Shown here piece by piece: positions 1-8,486 of a DNA stretch of 64,000 nucleotides. Source of the DNA: a bacterium (GTDB lineage Bacteria > Pseudomonadota > Alphaproteobacteria > Acetobacterales > Acetobacteraceae); assembly GCA_026224825.1 (NCBI GenBank), contig JAMFRO010000098.1:17846-81845 (forward strand). The letters are read 5' to 3'. The translations under genes were made by a program, and so were the position numbers. Every line of letters begins with the position of its first letter. Within the stretch, counting starts at the first letter, position 1. The notes below the pieces were generated by a model that was given only the letters and a program-made list of their open reading frames with translations, did no database searches and was not told where the DNA came from.

Positions 1-676
1 CCTGCCCCCCCGCCGCCACGGCCAGTGCCGCCACCTCGTTCTTCTCGCGCGTCAGCCCCAGTGCGGTGCTATAATCCCGCGCCTTCAGCGCCAATGTCAG
101 CCTCTGCGCCCGGGTCCAGGCAGCTCCCGGATACGCATCCTCGGCATTGGCCGCATGGCGCCGCGCCGCCTCATGGTCGGCCTCACCCAGGCTCGCATCC
201 AGCAACCCGCGGTGGCCGAGAAACCGCATCTCCTTATGCGCCGCCAGCGTCTTAAACGCGGCTTTCGCGCCCGCCACATCACCGGAGAGTTTCGCCGCCT
301 CGGCGCGCAGCAGCACCGCCAACGGGCTCTCACCCAGATATTTACCCGCCCTCTTGGCCTCGGCCCTGGCCGCCGCGGCATCGCCCGCCGCAATCGCCAC
401 CAGCCCGCGCTGCGTCGCCACCTCACCCGCCGCCTGGCGTTTCGCCCCACGCCACGCCGCAACACTTTTCGGCGCCCGGTAAACCGAGCCCAGCACCCGC
501 AACACCACCGTAAACAGCAGCGCTATGATAAACAGCAGCAAAACTGCCGCCGGCGTAGAGGTGGTGATGACATAATCCCCGGCATGCGCCGTCACATCAC
601 CCGGCATCCCGCCGATCCACCAGGCCAGCGCCAGCAGCAGCGCCAGCAGGAGTAAAAATTTCGCCGCGTTCAGCAT
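1..676 (-). CDS. hemY: HemY-like heme-biosynthesis membrane protein (C-terminus outside window)
   Basis: Read by hand from an ATG at 676; the frame stays open to the left edge, so only about 225 N-terminal residues are seen. Two hydrophobic segments (about residues 7-23 and 42-62) are followed by an alanine-rich helical region of the TPR kind (for example GDAAAARAEAKRAGKYLGES), as in the HemY_N family. HemY proteins are inner-membrane proteins of unclear function linked to late protoheme synthesis. The start codon overlaps the stop of the preceding gene (TGATG), placing it last in a hemC-hemD-mitofilin-like-hemY operon, which is the main support for the name. Confidence 0.8.
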   Translation of the reverse strand, partial: MLNAAKFLLLLALLLALAWWIGGMPGDVTAHAGDYVITTSTPAAVLLLFIIALLFTVVLRVLGSVYRAPKSVAAWRGAKRQAAGEVATQRGLVAIAAGDAAAARAEAKRAGKYLGESPLAVLLRAEAAKLSGDVAGAKAAFKTLAAHKEMRFLGHRGLLDASLGEADHEAARRHAANAEDAYPGAAWTRAQRLTLALKARDYSTALGLTREKNEVAALAVAAGGQ

Positions 677-1545
677 CAGCTACCCTGCGCCCAGTTACCT
701 TGCGCCAGAGCAACAAGTGCGGCGCGTGCCGCCAGCAATTGCTGCGCCTGGCCCAGCCAGCCGCCCATCGCCAATTTCGCGCCCTGCGGCAAATCCTGCA
801 ACGCCGCCACCGCCCCTGCGAGGTCACCATTCGCGAGCGCTGCCTGCGCCGTATTCAAAGCCGCCGCCGCTGGGGGCCCAAACACCACCTGCGATCCATT
901 GCTGACGGTAATCATCCCCTCCAGCCGCAGCCGCACCCGCGCCCAGAACCCGCCCTTGCCGTCACCGGACAGGCTGGCTTCCTCCGCTGCCCGCGCGGCA
1001 CCGGCAAACCCCTCCCGCAACTGCGCCTCGGTGGGCGGTGCGGTCCCAGCAAACTGCGCCAAAGCCGGCGGCGCGCCGGGGATTTGCCCGAGCGGCTGCC
1101 CGGCATCCAGCGCCAGCCGCGCCGTGCCCAGCGCGTTGAGCAATGTCATCCGCTTGGTCAAATTCCCCAAATCCGCCGCATTGGCCTGCAGCACCGAGAG
1201 CGTGCCATGGTCACTCGCCGCCTGTGTTTGAACAGCGTTCACCTGCGCCGCCAGCGCCAGATATTTCTGCCCCAGATCCGCCTGCACCGTCACGCTATCC
1301 GCCGCCGGCGCGGCGCGGGACTGCGCCGCCTGAACATCGTTCATCTGCGCCCGCAGCACGGCCAGATCGGTCGCATCCGCATGATGCGCCTGGGCGCCGT
1401 ACCATAAATACAACTCGCCCCCGGCCAGGACCAAAAACCCCAACACAAACGCCACCGGCCAGAGCGAGCGGCGCGGCACCACCACCACCACCGGCACCGG
1501 TGCTGGTGCGGGCAGTGCCTTAACCTCTGTTTCGGTCTCGCTCAT
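676..1545 (-). CDS. Mitofilin/HemX-like inner-membrane protein of the hem operon
   Basis: A 289-residue protein with a proline/valine-rich N-terminus, one membrane segment at about residues 29-49 (SLWPVAFVLGFLVLAGGELY) and a long, alanine/glutamine-rich, probably coiled-coil periplasmic region. This is the architecture of the alphaproteobacterial mitofilin-like (COG4223) proteins, commonly found between hemD and hemY. Those proteins are related to Mic60, which shapes crista membranes in mitochondria; a bacterial role in envelope contact sites is known for some members but is only inferred here. It overlaps hemD by 4 bp (ATGA) and hemY by 1 bp, so translation is probably coupled. Confidence 0.75.
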   Translation of the reverse strand: MSETETEVKALPAPAPVPVVVVVPRRSLWPVAFVLGFLVLAGGELYLWYGAQAHHADATDLAVLRAQMNDVQAAQSRAAPAADSVTVQADLGQKYLALAAQVNAVQTQAASDHGTLSVLQANAADLGNLTKRMTLLNALGTARLALDAGQPLGQIPGAPPALAQFAGTAPPTEAQLREGFAGAARAAEEASLSGDGKGGFWARVRLRLEGMITVSNGSQVVFGPPAAAALNTAQAALANGDLAGAVAALQDLPQGAKLAMGGWLGQAQQLLAARAALVALAQGNWAQGS

Positions 1546-2210
1546 ACCAGCAACGCCATCAAATCCGCCTCCGTTGGCGCCAGTGCGACATGGATTCGCG
1601 CCCAGGGCAAGCCTTCGAGCCCCTGCGCCACATTACCACTCAGCACATAGGCCTGCATCCCCGCCGTTCCAGGCGGGTTCAGCCGCGCAAACGCCCGCGC
1701 CGTCTCGGCCGAGTAGAACAAAGCCGCGTCCACCGCCCCCCCAGCCAGCGCATCACGCACCTCATCCGGCAGGCTCTGCAATTTCGTCACGGTGTAAACC
1801 TTGCGCCGGACCACGCTGATGCCAGCCGCCCGCAGGCCAGCAAACAACGCCAGCCCATGCCGCTCCCCCACCGCCAGCACATGCAGCCCCGGCAGCCGCC
1901 GCGCCACCACCAGCCGGGTCAAATCCTGCGCATCCCCCGCCGCACTTTCCACCCGGGTAAACCCCGCCTCGCGCAGCCTTGCCGCCGTGGCATCGCCCAC
2001 GCAGAACACCGGCACATTATGCAGCCGGGCGGGAAGTGCCGGTACCGCCTGCCCGCTCGTCACCACCAGAGCGGCCAGATGCTCCGGCAAACGCGGCGTG
2101 GTGGTTTTTACGGAAAGGCAGGGGAGGCGCAAAACCTCATGGCCGCAAGCTTCCAGGCGTTTGGCGGTGGCACTTGCCCCCGGCTCCGGCCTGGTCACGA
2201 GCAGTTTCAC
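1542..2210 (-). CDS. hemD: Uroporphyrinogen-III synthase
   Basis: A 222-residue protein of the usual HemD length, starting MKLLVTRPEPGASATAKRLE, the typical N-terminal strand and RPE motif. HemD closes and inverts ring D of hydroxymethylbilane to give uroporphyrinogen III, the branch point to heme and corrinoids. HemD sequences are poorly conserved; the call rests on the N-terminus, size and position directly downstream of hemC (4-bp overlap) and upstream of the mitofilin-like gene. The segment YSAETARAFARL near residue 165 fits the second domain's conserved Tyr/Ser region. Confidence 0.88.
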   Translation of the reverse strand: MKLLVTRPEPGASATAKRLEACGHEVLRLPCLSVKTTTPRLPEHLAALVVTSGQAVPALPARLHNVPVFCVGDATAARLREAGFTRVESAAGDAQDLTRLVVARRLPGLHVLAVGERHGLALFAGLRAAGISVVRRKVYTVTKLQSLPDEVRDALAGGAVDAALFYSAETARAFARLNPPGTAGMQAYVLSGNVAQGLEGLPWARIHVALAPTEADLMALLV

Positions 2211-3181
2211 GGCGCGAAGATGTCCGCCGGCGAATCCAGCTTCAGCTCGCGCCCCAATTCGCGCCCGAGCGCCGCGGCATCCGCCACCGGGCCCAAAGCA
2301 CTGCGCTGGAGCAAAAACGTACCATCCGCCCGCGCCACCAGCCCGGTGAGATGCAAACTCCCATCCTCCATCAGCCGCGCATAGCCACCAATCGGCGTGC
2401 GGCAGGAGCCGTCGAGTGCCAGCAGCAGCGCCCGCTCGGCCGTGGCCACCGCCTTCGCCTCCGGGTCCTCTATGGCCGCCAGCAGCTCGTGCAGCTTCAC
2501 ATCATCGGTACGCACGGTAATGCCCACGATCCCCTGGCAGGCCGAGGGCACCATCTGCTCGGTGCTCAGCACCACACTGGCCTTATCCGCCAGCCCCAGC
2601 CGCCGCAAACCGGCATAGGCCAGCAGCGTGGCATCTATCTCGCGGTTTTCCACCTTGGCCAGCCGCGTGCCCACATTGCCGCGCAGCAGCGAAAAATTCA
2701 GGTCCGGCCGCGCGTATTTCAACTGCGCCTGGCGCCGCACGCTGGCCGAGCCGATGTTCGCACCATTGGCCAGCGCCCCATACGGGTCCGCCGGGTCCAC
2801 AGCCGTGCCGGGCGGCAGTATAAGAACATCCCGCGCATCCTCGCGCTTCAACGTACAAGCCAGCGCAATGCCCTCCGGCAGCACCGTCTCTAAATCCTTG
2901 AGGCTATGCACGGCAAAATCGATCCGCCGCGCCGCCAGCGCCTCATGGATCTCCTTGGCGAACAAGCCTTTCCCGCCAATCTCCGCCAGCGGCCGGTTCT
3001 GCACCGTATCGCCCGTGGTGGTGATGATATGCTCGGCAAACACCTCCGACCGCCCCAGCGCCGGGCAGGCCGCGCGCAGCAGCTCCAAAAACGTCGCCGT
3101 CTGCTGGCGCGCCAGCGGCGAGCCACGGGTCCCTACTTTTAGGGGAAGGCCATGCGTATGCGGGGGAGTTACTGTTTTCAC
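2207..3181 (-). CDS. hemC: Porphobilinogen deaminase (hydroxymethylbilane synthase)
   Basis: A 324-residue protein carrying the family's hallmarks in order: KVGTRGSPLARQQT near residue 15, the GGKGLFAKEIHEAL active-site stretch, DFAVHSLKDLE with the catalytic Asp, and GSCRTPIGGYA, whose Cys carries the dipyrromethane cofactor. It condenses four porphobilinogens into hydroxymethylbilane. The start is about 14 residues before the conserved core, slightly longer than usual, but no later in-frame ATG exists before the core. First gene of the hem operon; its start lies only 23 bp from the divergent tsaD start, so promoters must overlap coding DNA. Confidence 0.97.
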   Translation of the reverse strand: MKTVTPPHTHGLPLKVGTRGSPLARQQTATFLELLRAACPALGRSEVFAEHIITTTGDTVQNRPLAEIGGKGLFAKEIHEALAARRIDFAVHSLKDLETVLPEGIALACTLKREDARDVLILPPGTAVDPADPYGALANGANIGSASVRRQAQLKYARPDLNFSLLRGNVGTRLAKVENREIDATLLAYAGLRRLGLADKASVVLSTEQMVPSACQGIVGITVRTDDVKLHELLAAIEDPEAKAVATAERALLLALDGSCRTPIGGYARLMEDGSLHLTGLVARADGTFLLQRSALGPVADAAALGRELGRELKLDSPADIFAP

Positions 3182-3204
3182 GAGGGTGATCTAAAGCGGG
3201 TCGC

Positions 3205-4374
3205 ATGGAAAGAAAAGATGGCCCTGTTCTCGGCATTGAAAGCTCCTGCGACGAAACCGCCGCAGCGATCCTGGCCGCCGATGGCTCCATCCTGGCCGAG
3301 CGCGTGCTGAGCCAGATCGCCGACCACGCGGCCTTCGGCGGTGTGGTGCCGGAAATCGCCGCCCGCGCCCATCTCACCGCTTTGGATGCCATGGTGAAAG
3401 ACACTTTGCGCGAAGCCGGGCTGGAATTCACCGATCTCGCCGCCATCGCCGCCACCGCCGGGCCGGGGCTCATCGGCGGGCTGCTGGTCGGCACCGGCTA
3501 TGCCAAGGGTGCGGCCATCGCTTCGGGCGTGCCCTATCTCGCCATCAACCATCTGGAAGCGCACGGCCTCACCGCCCGCCTGCCCGGCATGGCCCCCACC
3601 CAGCCCGCATTCCCTTATTTGCTCCTGCTCCTGTCCGGCGGCCACAGCCAATGCGTCGCGGTGGAGGGTGTGGGATGCTACCGCCTGCTCGGCACCACGC
3701 TGGACGACGCCGTGGGCGAGGCCTTCGACAAATCCGCCAAACTCCTCGGCCTGGCATACCCCGGCGGCCCGGCCCTGGAAGCCATCGCCCGCGAGGGCGA
3801 TGCCAGCGCCGTCCACCTGCCGCGCCCGCTGCTGCACCGCGCGGGGTGTGATTTCTCGTTCTCCGGGCTAAAAACCGCCGTGGCCCAACTCATCGCCACC
3901 GAACCCCCCGGCCCGCTATCCCGTAGCCGCGCCGCCAACATCGCCGCCAGTTTTCAAGCCGCCGTCACGAACATACTGGGCGACCGCCTGGAACATGCCC
4001 TGGCCATGTGCCCGGATGCCTCCGCCATCATCATCGCCGGTGGCGTGGCCGCCAACACCGCCATCCGCACCCGTTTGGCGCAAGTCGCGGCAGCAGCGGG
4101 CAAACCCCTCATCGCCCCGCCCCTGCGCCTGTGCACCGACAACGCCGTGATGGTCGCCTGGGCCGGGCTGGAGCGGCTGAACGCCGGGTTTTCCTCTACC
4201 CTCGACGCCCCCTGCAAACCGCGCTGGCCTTTGGAGGCTATTTCGAACTCCCCCACCCTCCCGTCATCCCCGTCACCCCCGTCATCCCCGCGAAAGCGGG
4301 GATCTCTGGCGCCCTCGGCCATGGGAGCGAGAGATCCCCGCTTTCGCGGGGATGACGGGGAGGCCCCGGCATGA
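3205..4374 (+). CDS. tsaD: tRNA N6-adenosine threonylcarbamoyltransferase, with repeat-derived tail
   Basis: TsaD transfers the threonylcarbamoyl group to A37 of ANN-decoding tRNAs together with TsaB/TsaE. Visible motifs: GIESSCDETAAAI at the N-terminus, the metal-binding HLEAH (about residue 115), LLSGGHSQ, and GGVAANTAIR. At 389 residues it is some 30-45 longer than typical. The extra C-terminal residues, from about 350 on (reading SPRKRGSLAPS...RDPRFRGDD), are encoded by a 31-bp perfect inverted repeat (4277-4360) that is inserted at the 3' end of the gene. The stop overlaps the rlmJ start (ATGA), so the repeat has been absorbed into the reading frame while keeping translational coupling. 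Confidence 0.96.
   Translation: MERKDGPVLGIESSCDETAAAILAADGSILAERVLSQIADHAAFGGVVPEIAARAHLTALDAMVKDTLREAGLEFTDLAAIAATAGPGLIGGLLVGTGYAKGAAIASGVPYLAINHLEAHGLTARLPGMAPTQPAFPYLLLLLSGGHSQCVAVEGVGCYRLLGTTLDDAVGEAFDKSAKLLGLAYPGGPALEAIAREGDASAVHLPRPLLHRAGCDFSFSGLKTAVAQLIATEPPGPLSRSRAANIAASFQAAVTNILGDRLEHALAMCPDASAIIIAGGVAANTAIRTRLAQVAAAAGKPLIAPPLRLCTDNAVMVAWAGLERLNAGFSSTLDAPCKPRWPLEAISNSPTLPSSPSPPSSPRKRGSLAPSAMGARDPRFRGDDGEAPA
4277..4360. repeat. Palindromic repeat (GCGGGGATGACGGG type), copy 1, inside tsaD 3' end
   Basis: The arms at 4277-4307 and 4330-4360 are perfect 31-bp reverse complements (core GTCATCCCCGCGAAAGCGGG) around a 22-bp spacer. Short extra CGTCA-CCCC units precede it at 4261-4276. 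The same palindrome type occurs at 9886-9967 and, shortened, at 20019-20062. Translated in the tsaD frame it gives the SPRKRGS/RDPRFRGDD peptides seen at the ends of many proteobacterial open frames. Confidence 0.95.
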
Positions 4375-5180
4375 ACTACCGCCACATCTACCACGCCGGC
4401 AATTTCGCGGATGTGATGAAGCACGCGCTGCTCATAAAACTCATCCGCGCCATGCAGCGCAAAGACAAACCCTTCCTCCTCCTCGACACGCATGCCGGCA
4501 TCGGCACCTACGACGTGCTGTCCGACGAAGCGCAGCGCACCGGCGAATGGCGCGAGGGCATCGGCAAGCTCCTCGGCGCCGCCCCCGAAGCGCTGGCTGA
4601 ATATGTCGCTCTGGTCGAGCAGCTCGGCATCTACCCCGGCTCCCCCGCCATCGCCGCTGCCCTGCTGCGCCCGCAGGACCGGCTGGTGGCCTGCGAGCTG
4701 CACCCCGAGGATGCCGCCTTGCTCCGCCGCAACATGCGCGGCACCAACACATTCGTACACGAGCGCGACGGCTACGAGGCGCTGGCCGCCTTTCTCCCCC
4801 CGCCGGAAAAACGCGCGCTGGTCCTCATCGACCCGCCGTTTGAGAAGACCGACGAGTTCGCCACGCTGACCAAAACCCTGTTCGCCGCCTGGAGCAAATT
4901 CCCCGGCGGCGTGTACGTCGCCTGGTACCCCATCAAACACCGCGCCCCCGTCCGCGCCTTTTTCGAGAGCATAAAGTTCACGCCCATCCGCGATGTCATC
5001 TCGGTGGAATTCCTGCGCCGCCCGGACACCAATCCGGTCGGCCTCAACGGCGCCGGCCTGCTCATCATCAACCCGCCCTTCGGGTTTGAGGCCGATGCCG
5101 CCCCCATCCTCGCGGCTTGCGAAGCATCCTTCGGCGAGCCAGGCTGTGCCGCAATGGTGGAGAGGCTGATCAATGAATAA
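4371..5180 (+). CDS. rlmJ: 23S rRNA (adenine2030-N6)-methyltransferase
   Basis: A 269-residue protein starting MNYRHIYHAGNFADVMKHA, the conserved N-terminus of RlmJ (YhiR). The SAM-binding region LLDTHAGIGTYD (about residue 38) and the catalytic VLIDPPFE motif (about residue 162; the D/N-PP-F/Y signature of N6-adenine methyltransferases) are both intact. It modifies A2030 of 23S rRNA. It overlaps tsaD by 4 bp and gpsA by 8 bp, forming one tight transcription unit. Confidence 0.96.
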   Translation: MNYRHIYHAGNFADVMKHALLIKLIRAMQRKDKPFLLLDTHAGIGTYDVLSDEAQRTGEWREGIGKLLGAAPEALAEYVALVEQLGIYPGSPAIAAALLRPQDRLVACELHPEDAALLRRNMRGTNTFVHERDGYEALAAFLPPPEKRALVLIDPPFEKTDEFATLTKTLFAAWSKFPGGVYVAWYPIKHRAPVRAFFESIKFTPIRDVISVEFLRRPDTNPVGLNGAGLLIINPPFGFEADAAPILAACEASFGEPGCAAMVERLINE

Positions 5181-6129
5181 CAACCATATCGCCGTCATCG
5201 GCGCGGGCGCCTGGGGCACCGCCCTCGCCATCCTCTTCGCCCGCGCCGGCAAGGATGTGACGTTATGGGCCCGCGACAAAACGCGCGCCGATTCCATGCG
5301 CGCCACCCGCCACACCCCGCGCCTGCCGGATGCCGTGCTGCCCGCCAGCCTCACCATCACCCATAAAATCCCCGAGGCAGACATACTGCTCCTCGCCGTG
5401 CCCATGCAGCATCTGCGGCAAATCCTGCCGCTCCTGCCCCTTAGCCCCCCCGTGCTGCTCTGCTGCAAAGGCCTGGAGCGCGACACGCTGCTCCTCCCCC
5501 CCGAGCTGGTGGCAAACCGCCCCGCCGCCATGCTCACCGGCCCCAATTTCGCCCATGAGGTCGCCGCCGGCCTGCCCGCCGCCGCCGTGCTGGCCATGCC
5601 GGATGCCACCCAGCGTGCCGCCCTCATGGAGGCCCTGCACACCAGCACATTGCGCCTCTACGGCAGCCCGGACATCATCGGCGCCGCTCTGGGCGGTGCC
5701 GCCAAAAACGTCATCGCCATCGCCGCCGGCGTGGTCATGGGGGCAGGCTTCGGCGAGAACGCCCGCGCCGCCCTCATCACCCGGGGCCTGGCCGAAATCG
5801 CCCGCCTCGCCACCGCTTTGGGCGGCAAGAGTGAAACCATCTCCGGCCTCTCCGGCCTGGGCGATCTGCTGCTCACCTGCACCGGCACCTCCAGCCGCAA
5901 TTTTTCCCTGGGGTTGGCTTTGGGCCAGGGCCAAAGCCTGGAGCACATCCTGGGTGCCCGCACCGAAGTCACCGAAGGTGTCGCCACCGCCCCCGCTTTG
6001 CTCGCCCGTGCCCAAGCGGCGGGCACCGACATGCCCATTACCGAGGCGGTGACAAATCTGCTCGCCGGGCGCAGGAATATCCCGCAAACCATGGCCGCCC
6101 TCATGGGCCGCGCGCTCAAGGATGAATAA
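5173..6129 (+). CDS. gpsA: Glycerol-3-phosphate dehydrogenase [NAD(P)+]
   Basis: A 318-residue cytosolic enzyme that reduces dihydroxyacetone phosphate to sn-glycerol-3-phosphate for phospholipid synthesis. It shows the Rossmann motif VIGAGAWGTAL at residue 8, the GPNFAHEVAAGLPAA stretch, the catalytic lysine in GAAKNVIAIAAG and the LSGLGDLLLTC segment. Length matches the family. It overlaps rlmJ by 8 bp and the downstream GFA gene by 8 bp, so it is part of the tsaD operon; tsaD-gpsA neighbourhood is common in Alphaproteobacteria. Confidence 0.97.
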   Translation: MNNNHIAVIGAGAWGTALAILFARAGKDVTLWARDKTRADSMRATRHTPRLPDAVLPASLTITHKIPEADILLLAVPMQHLRQILPLLPLSPPVLLCCKGLERDTLLLPPELVANRPAAMLTGPNFAHEVAAGLPAAAVLAMPDATQRAALMEALHTSTLRLYGSPDIIGAALGGAAKNVIAIAAGVVMGAGFGENARAALITRGLAEIARLATALGGKSETISGLSGLGDLLLTCTGTSSRNFSLGLALGQGQSLEHILGARTEVTEGVATAPALLARAQAAGTDMPITEAVTNLLAGRRNIPQTMAALMGRALKDE

Positions 6130-6553
6130 GATGAGCATCACCGGCGGCTGCCTGTGCGGCGCCGTGCGCTACGAGATTTCCGCGCCGCCCATCATGTCCC
6201 GCATGTGCTACTGCCGCGTGTGCCAATATCTCGCCTGCGGCAATGCGGCCGTGAACGCCGCTTTCCCCACCACCGCCGTCACCCTCACCGGCACGCTCAA
6301 AGACTACGTCTCCACCGCCGATAGTGGCACCGAGATGCACCGCCGCTTCTGCCCCGAATGTGGCGTGCACCTCACCACCGCCGCCATCACCCGCCCCGAA
6401 ATCCTCATGATCCGTGTCGGCACGCTCGACGACCCCAGCCTCGTCACCCCCACCGCCGCCATATGGGTGGACAGCGCCCCGCGCTGGGCCTGTATCGACC
6501 CCTCCATCGAGCAGATCGCCGGCCAGCCCGCGCCGTTGAAGACAAAAACCTAA
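6122..6553 (+). CDS. GFA (glutathione-dependent formaldehyde-activating enzyme/CENP-V) domain protein
   Basis: A 143-residue protein with the three zinc-binding cysteine clusters of the GFA fold: GGCLCGAVRY (residues 8-17), CYCRVCQ (29-35) and RFCPECGVHL (75-84). Members are small zinc proteins; one bound S-hydroxymethylglutathione formation was described for Gfa of Paracoccus, but most members have no proven substrate, so no reaction is assigned here. The ATG at 6122 overlaps gpsA; a second ATG at 6131 is also possible. Last gene of the tsaD-rlmJ-gpsA unit. Confidence 0.88.
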   Translation: MNKMSITGGCLCGAVRYEISAPPIMSRMCYCRVCQYLACGNAAVNAAFPTTAVTLTGTLKDYVSTADSGTEMHRRFCPECGVHLTTAAITRPEILMIRVGTLDDPSLVTPTAAIWVDSAPRWACIDPSIEQIAGQPAPLKTKT

Positions 6554-6590
6554 GATTGCAAAAATTTAATCATACGCTACCATAGGGCGC

Positions 6591-7979
6591 ATGCGGCTCA
6601 TCGGGTTTTTAGCATTTGCCGCCATCGTGCTCACCGCCATCGCCTGGCTCCGCGCCCCGGAATATGACGAAGCCTATTCCATCTTCCTCACCGCCGGCCA
6701 CGCCCGCCCTGCCTGGCCTACGGGCATTTTTACCGCCGCATCGGTCCGCGCCCTCTACACCGGCCACGCAAGCTTCGCCCAAATCGCGCATGATCTCCGC
6801 CAAGGCGACGTCCACCCGCCCCTTTATTTCTGGGGATTAGACATTTGGCGCGGCATTGCGGGCCCGAGCTGGTTCGCCGCCCGGCTGTTATCCGTTCTCT
6901 TCAGCCTCACCGGGCTGTATCTCCTCGCCCGCCTGGCCAAGGCAGCGGATATCCCCGTCTATCCCGCATTATTCCTCACGCTGCTTTCCTACGGCTTCGC
7001 CTATACCGGCATCGTCGCGCGCGGTTTTGCCTTGGCGCAGTTGTGCAACATCGCCGGGGTGTATTTGCTCTTCCTGGCGTTGCCGCAAAAACGCTGGCGC
7101 CTCGCTTTGGCCGCCGCTTTAGCCGCCGGGGCCGCCTTCGGGGCCGCCTGTTTCACCAATTACCTTGCCGTCTTCACCGGCGGCGCGGCTCTGCTCTGGC
7201 TGTTGCTCACCCGCCCCCGGCTCATGCCCGCCGCTTTGGCCGGGTTTCTGCCGCTTCTGCCCGCCTGCGCCTGGTTCTTCCTGGCCCAGCGCCACACCCG
7301 CACCGGCCAGTTCGCGGTTTTTGCGCCCGCCCATGCTTTAGGCTTGCTGGCCAAGGATTCCGGCGCCGCCATCTTCGGCGGCCTGCCCCTCTACGCTGGA
7401 CGGTTCAGCACCCCCGTAACCTTGGCTTTGGCCGTTTTGCTCCTCATCTGCCTGGGCTGTGCCTTGCACCGCCGCCACCCTCACGCCCGGCTCTTCGCAC
7501 TCCTCACCATCGCCCCGCCCTGCGGCCTGTTCGCTCTGGGCCTCATCTTCGGCAACACACCCATCGAGATCCGCTACCTCGCCTTCTCGACGCCCTTCCT
7601 GGCGCTGCTCCTCGCTCCAGCCGCCCTGGCCCCAGCACTGCCGCGCGTGCCTCTGGCCATCATGCTCGCCACACAGACCGCCGCCATCGTGGGCTTAGCC
7701 ATCGCCCCCGCCACCATGCAGCCCCAGGCCCGCGCCGCGCATCAAGCCGCCGCCTACCCCAACGCGCTGGTCGAACTCCCCTACGGCAATGACGGCGTCG
7801 GCATCCCCGGCCCCTTCATCGCCACCGCCCCGGACAACATGCGGATAAAACTTCTGCACCCCGGCGCCGTCGCGCAAACACAGGCGATCGTCGTCACCCT
7901 CGCCATAGATAACGAGAGCCGGGAGATTGCTTTGGAAACAGGATGTCCGTTGGGTGTGGCGTTATGCCGGCCCCGTTAG
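6591..7979 (+). CDS. GT-C fold (ArnT/PMT-like) membrane glycosyltransferase
   Basis: A 462-residue polytopic membrane protein with about ten hydrophobic helices. The acidic EYDEAY motif after the first helix (about residue 24) and DVHPPLYFWGLDIW (about residue 73) are typical of polyprenyl-phosphate-dependent GT39/GT83-type transferases (DxE plus HPPLY). Such enzymes move a sugar from a lipid carrier to protein or lipid on the periplasmic side; acceptor and donor cannot be read from the sequence. A short soluble tail of about 90 residues ends the protein. AGGGCGC just upstream of the ATG serves as ribosome-binding site. Not overlapping the previous operon (37-bp gap). Confidence 0.78.
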   Translation: MRLIGFLAFAAIVLTAIAWLRAPEYDEAYSIFLTAGHARPAWPTGIFTAASVRALYTGHASFAQIAHDLRQGDVHPPLYFWGLDIWRGIAGPSWFAARLLSVLFSLTGLYLLARLAKAADIPVYPALFLTLLSYGFAYTGIVARGFALAQLCNIAGVYLLFLALPQKRWRLALAAALAAGAAFGAACFTNYLAVFTGGAALLWLLLTRPRLMPAALAGFLPLLPACAWFFLAQRHTRTGQFAVFAPAHALGLLAKDSGAAIFGGLPLYAGRFSTPVTLALAVLLLICLGCALHRRHPHARLFALLTIAPPCGLFALGLIFGNTPIEIRYLAFSTPFLALLLAPAALAPALPRVPLAIMLATQTAAIVGLAIAPATMQPQARAAHQAAAYPNALVELPYGNDGVGIPGPFIATAPDNMRIKLLHPGAVAQTQAIVVTLAIDNESREIALETGCPLGVALCRPR

Positions 7980-8069
7980 GCCCAGCGGAACAAATTTATG
8001 GCCGGGGCGAGGAAATGCCCGTTTAACCGAACAAGGAAATGTTGTGAAAGTTGGGGAAGGTTAGGCGGG

Positions 8070-8486
8070 CTACTTAAGCCACGCCCCCACTCTAACGAGC
8101 AGCATCGCCGCCGCCGCCAGCTCGCCGCCGTTCAGCCACACGGCAAGCCGGTGCGCTTTCGCAAACCCGGCCGTGTCACCCGCCGCCCGCAGCGCATCCA
8201 ACGCCGGCAACTGGTCCTGCCACAACCACCCGGTCACCCCGATCATCGCCAGCGGCACCAGCAACGTCAGCCATTCCTTGCGCAGCAGAAACCCTACAGC
8301 CACCACCCCGGCACTGCCGGCGCAAAAACCATAATACCAGGGGAAAGCGGTGCGGATGAACGGCCCCGCCACATCAAGCGGCAGGTGTAAAAACACCAGC
8401 GGCGCCATCACCGCGCCGAAAAACAGCATGCCGCCGCCCAGGGCAGCGAGCCCCAGAACGGCGATCACACCACCCCAAACCCGCAT
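8070..8486 (-). CDS. DUF4149 (TMEM205-like) integral membrane protein
   Basis: A 138-residue protein of four hydrophobic helices, beginning [19 protein letters not shown]. The segments FFGAVMAPLVF and FPWYYGFCAG resemble the DUF4149/TMEM205 family (a small membrane family without known bacterial function). The ATG at 8486 overlaps the ahcY stop by one base (TGATG), so it is translated after ahcY. Longer in-frame extensions into ahcY are not hydrophobic and were rejected as the start. No role in the S-adenosylhomocysteine pathway can be inferred beyond co-transcription. Confidence 0.72.
   Translation of the reverse strand: MRVWGGVIAVLGLAALGGGMLFFGAVMAPLVFLHLPLDVAGPFIRTAFPWYYGFCAGSAGVVAVGFLLRKEWLTLLVPLAMIGVTGWLWQDQLPALDALRAAGDTAGFAKAHRLAVWLNGGELAAAAMLLVRVGAWLK

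Noticed and set aside
3954..5648. Long minus-strand frame of 564 codons opposite tsaD, rlmJ and gpsA
   Set aside because: It lies opposite three well-supported genes and its composition is typical of antisense frames in GC-rich DNA.
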